A stretch of 7,832 bases of DNA from Clostridiales bacterium (GCA_029007575.1 JAQXIB010000260.1:1-7832), one strand, 5' to 3'. Positions 1 through 6,395 are shown, counted from the stretch's first letter. Notes: generated from the letters alone by a model not told the origin. Made by a program: numbers and translations.

Positions 1-63
1 ATAATCATTTTTTTCCGGTACGGGAATTTGAACATTGCCGTTGTTGTTTAAATTTTCGTCCAT
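1..63 (-). CDS. N-terminal fragment of an unidentified protein
   Basis: The complement reads an ATG at 63-61 followed by 20 sense codons that run off the left edge of the window. The visible peptide begins MDENLNNNGNVQIPVPEKND and is polar, rich in Asn and acidic residues, with no signal peptide or membrane segment in the part seen. An AAAGGA-type ribosome site lies about 12 bases upstream and a plausible promoter lies further upstream (129-157), so this is probably a real start. I do not recognise the family; too little of the protein is present to assign a function. Confidence 0.6.
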   Translation of the reverse strand, partial: MDENLNNNGNVQIPVPEKNDY

Positions 64-90
64 AAAAATCACCATTCCTTTTGGTTTGCT

Positions 91-117
91 GTTTCTCGGC
101 TGTATATACTCCGAAAC
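91..117 (-). other. Imperfect inverted repeat in the leader of the leftward partial gene
   Basis: GTTT(CT)CGG at 91-99 faces CCGAAAC at 111-117 around an AT-rich centre containing GTATATAC. It lies just downstream of the predicted transcription start of the leftward gene, so it could be an operator or a small leader hairpin. The arms are short and one has a two-base bulge; no regulator can be named. Confidence 0.25.
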
Positions 118-128
118 AATACAATTTT

Positions 129-157
129 ATAATATATCAAAAACAATCAAAATTCAA
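129..157 (-). promoter_or_regulatory. Probable sigma-A promoter of the leftward partial gene
   Basis: On the complement, TTGAAT (157-152) and TATTAT (134-129) are separated by exactly 17 bases. Transcription would start near 122, leaving a leader of about 60 bases before the ATG at 63. The surrounding DNA is very AT-rich, so chance matches are possible. Confidence 0.4.
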
Positions 158-303
158 GATAAATTTACAATTTAAAACATTTTTTGATCATTATCGTCAT
201 AACATCATATAAATGATTTTTGGGGGCTTTGGAATCTGTCATAAAAATCAAATGTTCCTTATTTGGTTGGGTGGATTATTCTTTATAAAAACAAGAAAAA
301 CTA

Positions 304-332
304 TTTACAAAGAACAAATGTTCGTATATAAT
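304..332 (+). promoter_or_regulatory. Sigma-A promoter of the radical SAM/DUF4130 operon
   Basis: TTTACA at 304-309 and a perfect TATAAT at 327-332 are separated by 17 bases. Transcription would begin near 339, giving a leader of about 93 bases before the start codon at 432. The whole spacer is occupied by a LexA-type operator (311-324), which suggests a promoter blocked by repressor until DNA damage. The rest of the 64-431 gap holds only the leftward promoter and a weaker LexA-like site; I see no convincing gene in it. Confidence 0.75.
311..324 (+). promoter_or_regulatory. LexA (DinR-type) SOS operator
   Basis: AGAACAAATGTTCG contains the core GAACAAATGTTC. This matches all 12 core positions of the Gram-positive SOS box CGAACRNRYGTTYC and differs only at the two outermost bases. 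It sits between the -35 and -10 hexamers, where bound LexA would exclude RNA polymerase. The downstream genes belong to families annotated as DNA repair or modification, which fits SOS control. Confidence 0.8.
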
Positions 333-414
333 AACAATAGTAGATTTGATATTCTTACTACAGAAGAAAATGATGAAAAGCTAATGAAGCCTTTGATCAG
401 ATTGTCATATTGAG

Positions 415-420
415 AGAGGA
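415..420 (+). promoter_or_regulatory. Ribosome binding site of the radical SAM gene
   Basis: AGAGGA ends 11 bases before the ATG at 432, a little long but usable. A nearer ATG at 421 touches the site and is in another frame that gives only a very short peptide, so 432 is the better start. Confidence 0.55.
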
Positions 421-431
421 ATGACGATGGA

Positions 432-1733
432 ATGGATGTATTTGATAAATTGCAAATTTTAGCGGAATCGGCAAAGTATGATGTGGCGTGTACCAGCAGC
501 GGGGCTGACCGCAGCTCCGAAAGTGGCCGAATCGGCAATGCGGTCGCTTGCGGAATCTGCCATAGTTTTTCTGCGGACGGACGCTGTATTTCATTGCTAA
601 AAGTACTGCAAAGCAATGCTTGTGTTTATAACTGTCAATATTGTGTCAATCGAGTGACCAACGATACACCGCGGGCAACCTTTACCTCACGGGAGTTGGC
701 GGATCTGACGATGAATTTTTACAAGCGCAACTATATAGAGGGACTTTTTCTCAGTTCCGCTGTCATCAAAAATCCGGATTATACCTGTGAAAAAATGATC
801 GAAACACTCCGGATTTTACGGGAAGAATATCAATTTTCCGGTTACATTCATGCCAAAGCGATACCGGGAGCAGACGATCTGCTGTTGACGCGGTTGGGAC
901 AGCTTGCGGACCGTATGAGTGTGAATATTGAGCTTCCTTCTCAAAAAAGCTTGGCGCTGCTGGCGCCGGATAAATCCAAATCGGCAATTTTGCGTCCAAT
1001 GGGACTGATTCGGGAGAAAATTACCGAAAATACTTCGGATATGGTGCGGTATCGTCATACGCCGAAATTTGCTCCTGCCGGTCAAAGTACACAAATGATT
1101 GTGGGCGCCACCGATGACACCGATTATAAAATATTGAATCTTTCCGAAGCACTTTATAAGAAGTACGGACTGAAAAGAGTGTTTTATTCTGCCTATATAC
1201 CGGTGGTCAGCAGTCCGCTGCTGCCGGCTCTGCAAACCAAACCGCCGTTGCTGCGGGAGCATCGTTTGTATCAGGCGGACTGGCTGCTGCGGTTTTATGG
1301 CTTTCAGGCAAGCGAGTTGCTTGACGAACAGCATCAGAATTTTAATCCCTATGTGGATCCCAAATGTAACTGGGCGCTGAATCACATGGAGTTGTTTCCG
1401 GTGGAAGTCAATAAAGCGCCGCTCGATATGCTGCTGCGCGTACCGGGCATCGGCGTTACCGGCGCAAAGAGAATCGTGGCGGCAAGGAGGGTGTCTGCCC
1501 TTGATTTTGCGCGGCTGAAGAAAATAGGCGTGGTCTTAAAACGCGCGCAGTATTTTATTACCTGCCGCGGCAAAATGGCAGAAGGGGTTCGTGTTACTCC
1601 GGATGCGGTGATTCGTTCTTTGATCTCTGACAGATGCCTTGAGATGATGCCGCAGCAGGGAGAACAGCTCAGTTTATATCAAAGCGATATCACCAGAGAG
1701 GACGTGACGCAATGTCTGACCGGTCAGTTATAG
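432..1733 (+). CDS. Putative DNA modification/repair radical SAM protein with HhH tail
   Basis: This 433-residue protein has a radical SAM core: the CxxxCxxC cluster motif is at C64, C68 and C71, where a [4Fe-4S] cluster would bind S-adenosylmethionine. Additional cysteines at C20, C40, C43 and C52 precede it. Residues about 325-350 form a helix-hairpin-helix (APLDMLLRVPGIG, then GAKRI), a DNA-binding element. From memory the architecture matches the family annotated 'putative DNA modification/repair radical SAM protein' (TIGR03916), which usually sits beside a DUF4130 protein, as here. The length looks complete. The family's reaction is, to my knowledge, not established; by analogy with spore photoproduct lyase a radical repair reaction on DNA is possible. 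The gene is first in an operon with a LexA box in its promoter, and its end overlaps the next gene by 22 bases. Confidence 0.9.
   Translation: MDVFDKLQILAESAKYDVACTSSGADRSSESGRIGNAVACGICHSFSADGRCISLLKVLQSNACVYNCQYCVNRVTNDTPRATFTSRELADLTMNFYKRNYIEGLFLSSAVIKNPDYTCEKMIETLRILREEYQFSGYIHAKAIPGADDLLLTRLGQLADRMSVNIELPSQKSLALLAPDKSKSAILRPMGLIREKITENTSDMVRYRHTPKFAPAGQSTQMIVGATDDTDYKILNLSEALYKKYGLKRVFYSAYIPVVSSPLLPALQTKPPLLREHRLYQADWLLRFYGFQASELLDEQHQNFNPYVDPKCNWALNHMELFPVEVNKAPLDMLLRVPGIGVTGAKRIVAARRVSALDFARLKKIGVVLKRAQYFITCRGKMAEGVRVTPDAVIRSLISDRCLEMMPQQGEQLSLYQSDITREDVTQCLTGQL
1695..1702 (+). promoter_or_regulatory. Ribosome binding site for the DUF4130 gene inside the upstream CDS
   Basis: AGAGAGGA ends 9 bases before the ATG at 1712 and lies within the last codons of the radical SAM gene. 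This supports the start at 1712 and translational coupling of the two genes. Confidence 0.7.
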
Positions 1734-2542
1734 TGTATTTATACGACGGCTCTTATGAAGGACTATTATCCTGTGTTTTTGAGAGCTTTGCCAAAAAAGA
1801 AAATCCGATCGAGATATCGGTGCAGGATGCGGTTCAGACTTCTTTGTATCCCACTCGAACGATCGAAACGGATTTCGCGGCGGCAGAACGCGTGAAAAAA
1901 GGAATTTGTACTAAGATGTCCCACGAGGCATATGAATGGGTTCGGTTGGGCTATTTCACCTGTCATCCCCGCAAGGAAAAGTTGATATTGGATTTTATTC
2001 GGGTTGGAATGCGCTGCGGAAAGAAAGTACTGTCCTTACTCGCCGATGATTCTGTCAACCATTTATTCAAAGCGATCAAGCATTTGACCGGCGAAAGCCA
2101 TCAGTTAAAAGGATTTGTGCGATTCTCTGTTTATGACCGTATCATGGTCGCGGTGATTGAACCGAAGAATTTTGTTTTACCGCTTTTGGCTCCTCATTTT
2201 TGCGACCGTTATGCAAACGAGGCGTTTATGATTTATGATAAAACACACGGTGCGATGATGTTTTATCGGCCGTATCAATCCGCTATCGTGCCGGTAGAGG
2301 ATTATCATGAGCCGGAGGCGGACGAGGAAGAACAATTTTATCGACGGCTGTGGAAAAATTATTATGATTCGATTGCTATTGAAAACAGGTATAATCCTAA
2401 GTGCCGAATGTCCCATATGCAGAAAAGATATTGGAGCCATCTAACTGAAATGAACCCCTGTTTGTCATCGACATCCGGACAAATCCAATCATTGGGCAAA
2501 CAGGGCGAAAACATTGCATTGCGGAACGATTTGTCAGAATAG
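1712..2542 (+). CDS. TIGR03915/DUF4130-type putative DNA metabolism protein
   Basis: The 276-residue product has the features I associate with DUF4130 (TIGR03915, 'probable DNA metabolism/repair protein'). These are an N-terminal YDGSYEGLL segment at residues 11-19, GFVRF at 134-138, the block EPKNFVLPLLAPHFCDR at 150-166 followed by F(M)IYDKTH at 172-179, and a basic C-terminal segment (RYNPKCRMSHMQKRYW, 226-241). No signal peptide or membrane segment is visible, so it should be cytosolic. In other bacteria this domain can be fused to a uracil-DNA-glycosylase-like domain; here it stands alone. Its start overlaps the radical SAM gene by 22 bases, so the two are probably made together and may act as one complex. 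The last ~29 residues are polar and look like a non-conserved tail. The biochemical activity is unknown. Confidence 0.88.
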   Translation: MSDRSVIVYLYDGSYEGLLSCVFESFAKKENPIEISVQDAVQTSLYPTRTIETDFAAAERVKKGICTKMSHEAYEWVRLGYFTCHPRKEKLILDFIRVGMRCGKKVLSLLADDSVNHLFKAIKHLTGESHQLKGFVRFSVYDRIMVAVIEPKNFVLPLLAPHFCDRYANEAFMIYDKTHGAMMFYRPYQSAIVPVEDYHEPEADEEEQFYRRLWKNYYDSIAIENRYNPKCRMSHMQKRYWSHLTEMNPCLSSTSGQIQSLGKQGENIALRNDLSE

Positions 2543-2553
2543 CTGTTTTTCCG

Positions 2554-4146
2554 TTATATCAGAAAAGAGGATACCGTGATATCCTTGGCTTGCTTTTTGT
2601 GCAGCGGGGCTTTCATTTTTTCACCGATCCATTTGAGCTCGCTTTTTGTGATGCACTTCATTATAATCAAAGAAAGCAGATAACCAACACATAGAAATAA
2701 AATGGAAAGAATCAGATTCAGCCAAATATTTAGTCCGCTGGGGATCAAAAAACGAAATACGCCTTTGAATAACAGGGCGGAAAGCAATGCTCCGAAACAG
2801 GGCTTGACAAACCATTCCATCATCCGGAAAGAGACGGTAGTCACTTTCAGCAGTCTTGCAATGCTGGATAACGAGGTGTACATGTTGCTGATATACATGA
2901 TGACGATAAAACCGTATAATCCGCGATAGGGGACGATCAGAAAGATCAGAATAATCCGCATGACCGAATCGACGGTGTTGTATTTCAAACTGCTGAATTG
3001 TTCATTCAGTCCGCGCAGAATTCCCGAAACAACAATTTCCAGGTACATGAACGGACACAGCGGAGCCAGCATCGCAAGCATACGGCCTACGTCGTTGCTG
3101 TTGTATAACGCGATCCCGATTTCATGTGAAAAGGTAATGAATACGGCAACGATCAGGATGGAAACGATTAAGGTTATTTTGATGACGCGATTGAGGGTGT
3201 GATTCACTCTTTTGGTGTTGTTGATCGAAACCGAACGTGAAATTTCGGGAACCAGGCTGACCGAAAGGGAGGATAAAAACACCGAAGGAAACATCAGCAA
3301 AGGCATCACCATCCCTTTTAAGGAGCCGTAAATTCCCATTCCGCTCTCCGCGTTTCCGGCATATTTTTTCAGGCTGTTCGGCAGTAGAATGTTTTCGATC
3401 ATCCGTAGCAGTGATTGCAGATAGGAGCTGACCGCAACCGGCACTGCCATTTTGAGGATACTTTTTATGAGGGTTGTTTTATGTATTTCCATCTCTTGAT
3501 TCTGTTTTAACGGCGCGCTGCTGCGGACATATGCGGCATAAAGATACAGTGTGCAAATAATTTCACCGATGGTCATTCCGATCACTGCTGCCGCACAGGA
3601 ATATTTGATTCCCTTTGACAGCCATATGCCCATAAATGAGGTAATAACCAGCATACGAACAAGCTGTTCGATGATCATGGCAACGGCGGGTTTGGAAACT
3701 TTGGAAATGGCCAAGAAGTATCCGCGATAACAGGAGGACAGCGACATAAACACCATACTGGGTGCCAGTATTTTCAGAGAAAAAGCCGCATTCATGTCTT
3801 TTAATAAAACGCTGCTGATCACATCGGAGCAAAAATAAAGTACTGCGCCCGCGGTGATGCCCAGTACCACCGAAAGAGCAACACAAAAGTGTAAAACATA
3901 TTTGGCGCATTTGCCTTCGTGGCGGGCAAGGTGGGCGGATACTAAACTGGAAACTGCCACGACAATACCGGAACAGGCAAAGGTCGATGCAAAAGAGTAG
4001 ACGGAGATAATCATTTGATACAGTCCCATGCCGACGGCACCGATTTGATTAGACAAATAGACACGGAATACCATTCCGATGATACGGGTAAAAATAGAAG
4101 CAATCGTCAGAATCATCGTGGAATAGATTAAATTTTCTTTTTTCAT
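2554..4146 (-). CDS. SpoVB/MviN-like polysaccharide flippase (MOP superfamily)
   Basis: From the ATG at 4146 the product is 530 residues and almost entirely hydrophobic, with roughly 14 predicted membrane spans, as in the multidrug/oligosaccharidyl-lipid/polysaccharide exporter superfamily. The N-terminus (TRIIGMVFRVYL at 20-31, then GLYQM at 41-45) is typical of SpoVB/YtgP-like proteins, which are thought to flip lipid-linked cell wall or polysaccharide precursors across the cytoplasmic membrane. An in-frame ATG at 4203 would add 19 residues, but that stretch is polar and lacks a ribosome site, so 4146 is preferred. Spore-formers carry several paralogues, so whether this is SpoVB itself or a vegetative flippase cannot be decided. 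It is divergent from the GtrB/GtrA-like pair, which may use related lipid-linked substrates. Its stop lies 11 bases from that of the convergent DUF4130 gene. Confidence 0.88.
   Translation of the reverse strand: MKKENLIYSTMILTIASIFTRIIGMVFRVYLSNQIGAVGMGLYQMIISVYSFASTFACSGIVVAVSSLVSAHLARHEGKCAKYVLHFCVALSVVLGITAGAVLYFCSDVISSVLLKDMNAAFSLKILAPSMVFMSLSSCYRGYFLAISKVSKPAVAMIIEQLVRMLVITSFMGIWLSKGIKYSCAAAVIGMTIGEIICTLYLYAAYVRSSAPLKQNQEMEIHKTTLIKSILKMAVPVAVSSYLQSLLRMIENILLPNSLKKYAGNAESGMGIYGSLKGMVMPLLMFPSVFLSSLSVSLVPEISRSVSINNTKRVNHTLNRVIKITLIVSILIVAVFITFSHEIGIALYNSNDVGRMLAMLAPLCPFMYLEIVVSGILRGLNEQFSSLKYNTVDSVMRIILIFLIVPYRGLYGFIVIMYISNMYTSLSSIARLLKVTTVSFRMMEWFVKPCFGALLSALLFKGVFRFLIPSGLNIWLNLILSILFLCVGYLLSLIIMKCITKSELKWIGEKMKAPLHKKQAKDITVSSFLI
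2568..2585. terminator. Possible terminator hairpin between convergent genes
   Basis: AGGATA (2568-2573) and TATCCT (2580-2585) form a 6-bp stem with a 6-base loop. Read leftward, the stem is followed by CTTTTCTG, a weak T-rich tail; read rightward, the nearest T run is at 2594-2598. It overlaps the last codons of the flippase. It is the only terminator candidate I see at this junction, and it is weak. Confidence 0.3.
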
Positions 4147-4169
4147 CTTATTTTTTCCGTTATTGCCAT
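4143..4169 (-). CDS. Possible 8-codon leader peptide before the flippase
   Basis: On the complement, an ATG at 4169-4167 opens MAITEKIR and ends in a TGA (4145-4143) that overlaps the flippase ATG in an ATGA arrangement. The best ribosome site in the region, AAAGGA at 4187-4182, lies 12 bases before this ATG, whereas the flippase's own start has only a weak GGA. A translationally coupled leader is therefore possible, but an ORF this short can easily arise by chance. Confidence 0.25.
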   Translation of the reverse strand: MAITEKIR

Positions 4170-4177
4170 ATTGGCAA
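4163..4177. promoter_or_regulatory. Perfect 15-base inverted repeat upstream of the flippase
   Basis: TTGCCATATTGGCAA has 6-bp arms around a 3-base centre and lies 17-31 bases before the flippase ATG. It could be a repressor operator or a small leader hairpin near the start codon. No specific regulator can be named. Confidence 0.35.
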
Positions 4178-4213
4178 AATTTCCTTTCCCGAATAATATT
4201 CATTAAAAACAGG

Positions 4214-4242
4214 TTGTATATTTCATCTCTTTATGTTACAAT
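4214..4242 (+). promoter_or_regulatory. Probable promoter of the gtrB/gtrA-like operon
   Basis: TTGTAT (4214-4219) and TACAAT (4237-4242) are separated by 17 bases. Transcription from near 4249 would leave a leader of about 138 bases before the start at 4387. A TATAAT also lies on the complement just beyond, perhaps serving the divergent flippase gene, but its -35 is poor. Confidence 0.35.
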
Positions 4243-4386
4243 TATATAATTAAAAGAATATTTTCTGACAGACAAACGGCGCTTCGGTTAGAAAACATGC
4301 TTGATTGGTTTGCATAAATCAAGGAATGCTTGACAGGAGATGTTCTGTTTTTCAGGAAACAGATACTTAAGACAAAGGAAATGAAT

Positions 4387-5340
4387 ATGATGGGGCAAAA
4401 TATTTTATACTTGGTAATTCCGTGCTACAATGAACAGGAAGTTTTGCCGGAAACGGCAAAACGCTTGAAAGAAAAGATGAGTGAAATGATCCGGTCCGGT
4501 GCTGTTTCGCCGGACAGCCGTGTTGTTTTTGTGGATGACGGCTCGAAAGATAAAACATGGGAATTGATTGCGGGGTTGCATGCGCAGGATGACCTGTTTT
4601 CCGGTATTAAGCTGTCCAGAAACAAAGGACATCAAAATGCGCTTTTAGCCGGATTGATGACGGTGAAGGACAAAGCCGATATGGTGATTTCGATGGACGC
4701 CGATTTGCAAGATGACATCAATGTTGTAGATCAAATGGTGGAGAAATATAAAGAGGAAAATGATATCGTCTACGGTGTCAGAAGCTCTCGTCAAACCGAT
4801 ACTTTCTTTAAAAAATTTACCGCACAAGGCTTTTATAAGGTGATGAAAGCGCTGGGAGTGGAAATTGTTTATAATCATGCCGATTATCGTTTGATGAGCA
4901 AGCGCGCGTTGGAAGGGTTAGAACAGTTTTCAGAGGTGAATTTGTTTTTGCGCGGGATCGTTCCGCTGATCGGATATCCGTCCTGTACGGTAGAGTATGA
5001 ACGGGGCGAGCGCTTTGCGGGAGAATCAAAATATCCGTTAAAAAAAATGCTGAGTTTTGCTTGTGAAGGGATCACTTCCTTTTCGGTGAAACCGATTCGT
5101 TTGATCACAAGTTTGGGATTTATTATTTTTTCTATTAGTATTATTATGCTGATTTATTTTCTGGTAGTATATCTGATGGGAAAAACAGTCGCAGGCTGGA
5201 CTACAATAGTTATTTCGGTATGGGCGATTGGCGGCTTACAGCTTCTTGCATTGGGTGTTATCGGAGAATATATCGGGAAAATTTATATGGAAACAAAAGC
5301 TCGCCCCAAGTTTATTGTACAGGAATTTTTAAATAAATAA
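4387..5340 (+). CDS. GtrB/CsbB-like family 2 glycosyltransferase
   Basis: This is a 317-residue GT-A fold glycosyltransferase of the DPM1/GtrB/CsbB/YkcC group, which transfers a sugar from a nucleotide donor to a polyprenyl phosphate on the inner membrane face. It shows VIPCYNE at 10-16, VDDGSKD at 49-55, the metal-binding DAD at 104-106 within DADLQDD, and R206-G-E-R209 followed by the characteristic GESKYPLKKM. Two C-terminal membrane spans (about 238-264 and 272-296) end in the usual EYIGKIYMETKARP segment. AAAGGA at 4374-4379 favours the ATG at 4387 (7 bases) or 4390 (10 bases). The ATG at 4381 is too close, and the longer ORF back to 4330 adds an unrelated polar stretch. It is followed 12 bases later by a GtrA-family gene, the usual partner. 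The sugar cannot be deduced. Confidence 0.9.
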   Translation: MMGQNILYLVIPCYNEQEVLPETAKRLKEKMSEMIRSGAVSPDSRVVFVDDGSKDKTWELIAGLHAQDDLFSGIKLSRNKGHQNALLAGLMTVKDKADMVISMDADLQDDINVVDQMVEKYKEENDIVYGVRSSRQTDTFFKKFTAQGFYKVMKALGVEIVYNHADYRLMSKRALEGLEQFSEVNLFLRGIVPLIGYPSCTVEYERGERFAGESKYPLKKMLSFACEGITSFSVKPIRLITSLGFIIFSISIIMLIYFLVVYLMGKTVAGWTTIVISVWAIGGLQLLALGVIGEYIGKIYMETKARPKFIVQEFLNK

Positions 5341-5352
5341 GGGCGGGAGAAC

Positions 5353-5802
5353 ATGATTATCATGAATGCGAAGGTTAAAAAAATATTGGCCGAAATTGTT
5401 CGTTTCGGCATTATCGGCGTATTGGCGACTTTGTTGGATTGGGGCATATTTTATGTACTGACCAATTTTTTAGGAGTATATTATGTTGTTTCCAGCGTGA
5501 TCGGATTTTGTGTGTCAGTGGTTTTCAATTACTTGCTGAGCCGTGTGTGGGTATTTCACGTGACGCAAAAACAGAATTTGGTAAGAGAATTTGTTCTGTT
5601 TATGATTACTTCTATCATTGGATTGGGCATCAACACATTGGTGTTGTGGTTATGCGTGGAATGGCTGTTCGTTCAGATGACTTTCCTGTCTGTAATTCCG
5701 GATGATATTTTGGAGCTGATCGGCAAGGCAGCAGCCACATTTGTTGTTATGGTATGGAATTACTTGATCCGTAAATTTTTGGTGTTTAAAAAGACAGAAT
5801 GA
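5353..5802 (+). CDS. GtrA-family membrane protein
   Basis: This 149-residue protein has four predicted membrane spans (about 17-38, 42-63, 79-102 and 121-140). The GtrA signature is visible: RFGIIGVLATLLDW at 17-30, and the paired motifs NYLLSRVWVF (59-68) and NYLIRKFLVF (136-145), suggesting an ancient internal duplication. GtrA proteins are thought to help flip polyprenyl-phosphate sugars made by a GtrB partner, and the partner gene lies directly upstream. A GGGCGGGAG ribosome site (5341-5349) is only 3 bases from the ATG at 5353 and 12 from the in-frame ATG at 5362, so the protein may begin three codons later. The hairpin at 5824 follows shortly after the stop codon. Confidence 0.88.
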   Translation: MIIMNAKVKKILAEIVRFGIIGVLATLLDWGIFYVLTNFLGVYYVVSSVIGFCVSVVFNYLLSRVWVFHVTQKQNLVREFVLFMITSIIGLGINTLVLWLCVEWLFVQMTFLSVIPDDILELIGKAAATFVVMVWNYLIRKFLVFKKTE

Positions 5803-5823
5803 GAAAACATATCATCATAAAAA

Positions 5824-5852
5824 GGCAGTGCGATAATTTTTATCGCGCTGCT
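5824..5852 (+). terminator. Hairpin copy 1 after gtrA-like gene
   Basis: A 12-bp stem (GCAGTGCGATAA with TTATCGCGCTGC, one G-T pair) lies 21 bases after the GtrA stop codon. It is preceded by an A run but not followed by a T run, so as a rightward terminator it is incomplete. It is identical over 29 bases to 6075-6103. Confidence 0.5.
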
Positions 5853-6074
5853 GAGCATGTCGACAAAGTCGACAACGCTCTCGAAGGACAAACGCAATCA
5901 CTGCGGCAAAGCCTTGTTCTGCGTTTTTCCCCCGATACCCCCTTTTCAACGAAAACCAGCTCGGCAAACGGCTTTGCCGTTGCTTACCGCTGCTTTTCTT
6001 TTCAAGGAGTCCCTGCGGCGGCACATGTCCGCCTACGTGACAAATTTTAAAATTAATAGTTATTCGACAGACTG

Positions 6075-6103
6075 GGCAGTGCGATAATTTTTATCGCGCT
6101 GCT
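6075..6103. repeat. 29-base direct repeat, copy 2 of the hairpin
   Basis: This is an exact copy of 5824-5852, offset by 251 bases. Here the same 12-bp stem is followed by six T residues (6103-6108), so this copy is a complete rho-independent terminator and probably ends transcription of the glycosyltransferase operon. Confidence 0.75.
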
Positions 6104-6113
6104 TTTTTATGAT

Positions 6114-6395
6114 TATTTTTTGAAAATAGGAGCATAATGTAATAAAAGTTTTCATCAAAAAATGGAAAAGAATAAATTTTTAAATAGTGGATATTCCGTT
6201 CAAAATAAGGCAAAAATAGAAATAAGACAAATCGGTTTCCAATGAAATCCCCGGTTTTGTTATGTTTGATTTCAGTTGTTCCCGAACAGTGAGAAAATCA
6301 AACTGTACTTTGTTTCACGTTTACATTGTGTGAAATTTATATCATGAAGAAAGGAATTTGACCGGTTTTTATACCGGTTAATCAGGGCTATTCAT
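6114..6395. other. AT-rich intergenic region before the M23 gene
   Basis: No gene is evident here. The stretch is very AT-rich to about 6220. An imperfect hairpin around 6226-6260 (AAATCGG facing CCGGTTT) is followed by TTGTTATGTTT and might be a weak terminator. TTTCAC (6313-6318) and GTGAAA (6330-6335) make a spaced inverted repeat that could be an operator. I looked for sigma-A, sigma-F and sigma-G promoters for the M23 gene and found none I would defend. Confidence 0.4.
6350..6378 (+). promoter_or_regulatory. Strong SD-like site followed by a hairpin in the M23 gene leader
   Basis: AAAGGA (6350-6355) is the best ribosome-site match upstream of the M23 gene but lies 40 bases before its ATG. 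ACCGGT (6361-6366) and ACCGGT (6373-6378) form a hairpin between them. A closer but weaker AGGG (6384-6387) sits 8 bases before the ATG. Confidence 0.35.

Larger units (their letters stand above)
5814..6113. mobile_element. MITE-like repeat element with 50-bp imperfect terminal inverted repeats
   Basis: Positions 5814-5863 match the reverse complement of 6064-6113 without gaps at about 41 of 50 positions, including the outer ATCATAAAAA and the inner TGTCGA. Each end contains the same 29-base hairpin sequence. The roughly 200-base core is more GC-rich than its flanks and holds small palindromes: GTCGAC-AAA-GTCGAC at 5859-5873, GGCAAA-CGGC-TTTGCC in the middle, and a GGCGG/CCGCC pair near 6016-6033. 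Short open frames cross it on both strands, but none has a credible start or protein character. The layout suits a small non-autonomous dispersed repeat or an insertion into a terminator. Copies elsewhere in the genome cannot be seen from this window. Confidence 0.55.

Noticed and set aside
213..413. 66-codon rightward open frame before the radical SAM gene
   Set aside because: It spans the -35, LexA box and -10 of the operon promoter, has no ribosome site, and its composition looks like translated AT-rich non-coding DNA.
4147..4203. 19-residue upstream extension of the flippase
   Set aside because: The added residues are polar, there is no ribosome site before 4203, and the family begins a few residues before the first membrane span, as at 4146.
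4330..4386. 19-residue upstream extension of the glycosyltransferase
   Set aside because: The family normally begins just before the VIPCYNE motif, and the AAAGGA at 4374-4379 points to a start at 4387 or 4390.
5815..6024. 69-codon leftward frame in the repeat element (Arg-rich, QSRLPSWFSLKRGYRGKN)
   Set aside because: It lies inside the inverted-repeat element and runs through its hairpin, with no ribosome site. Peptides of this kind look familiar to me as over-annotation of dispersed repeats, though I cannot verify this here.
5799..6087. Two rightward frames (5799-6050 and 5857-6087) in the same element
   Set aside because: They overlap each other and the leftward frame, cross the terminator hairpin or repeat end, and show no protein-like pattern.
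5814..6113. CRISPR array from repeated hairpins
   Set aside because: There are only two copies of the repeat, 251 bases apart, with no regular spacers and no cas genes nearby.
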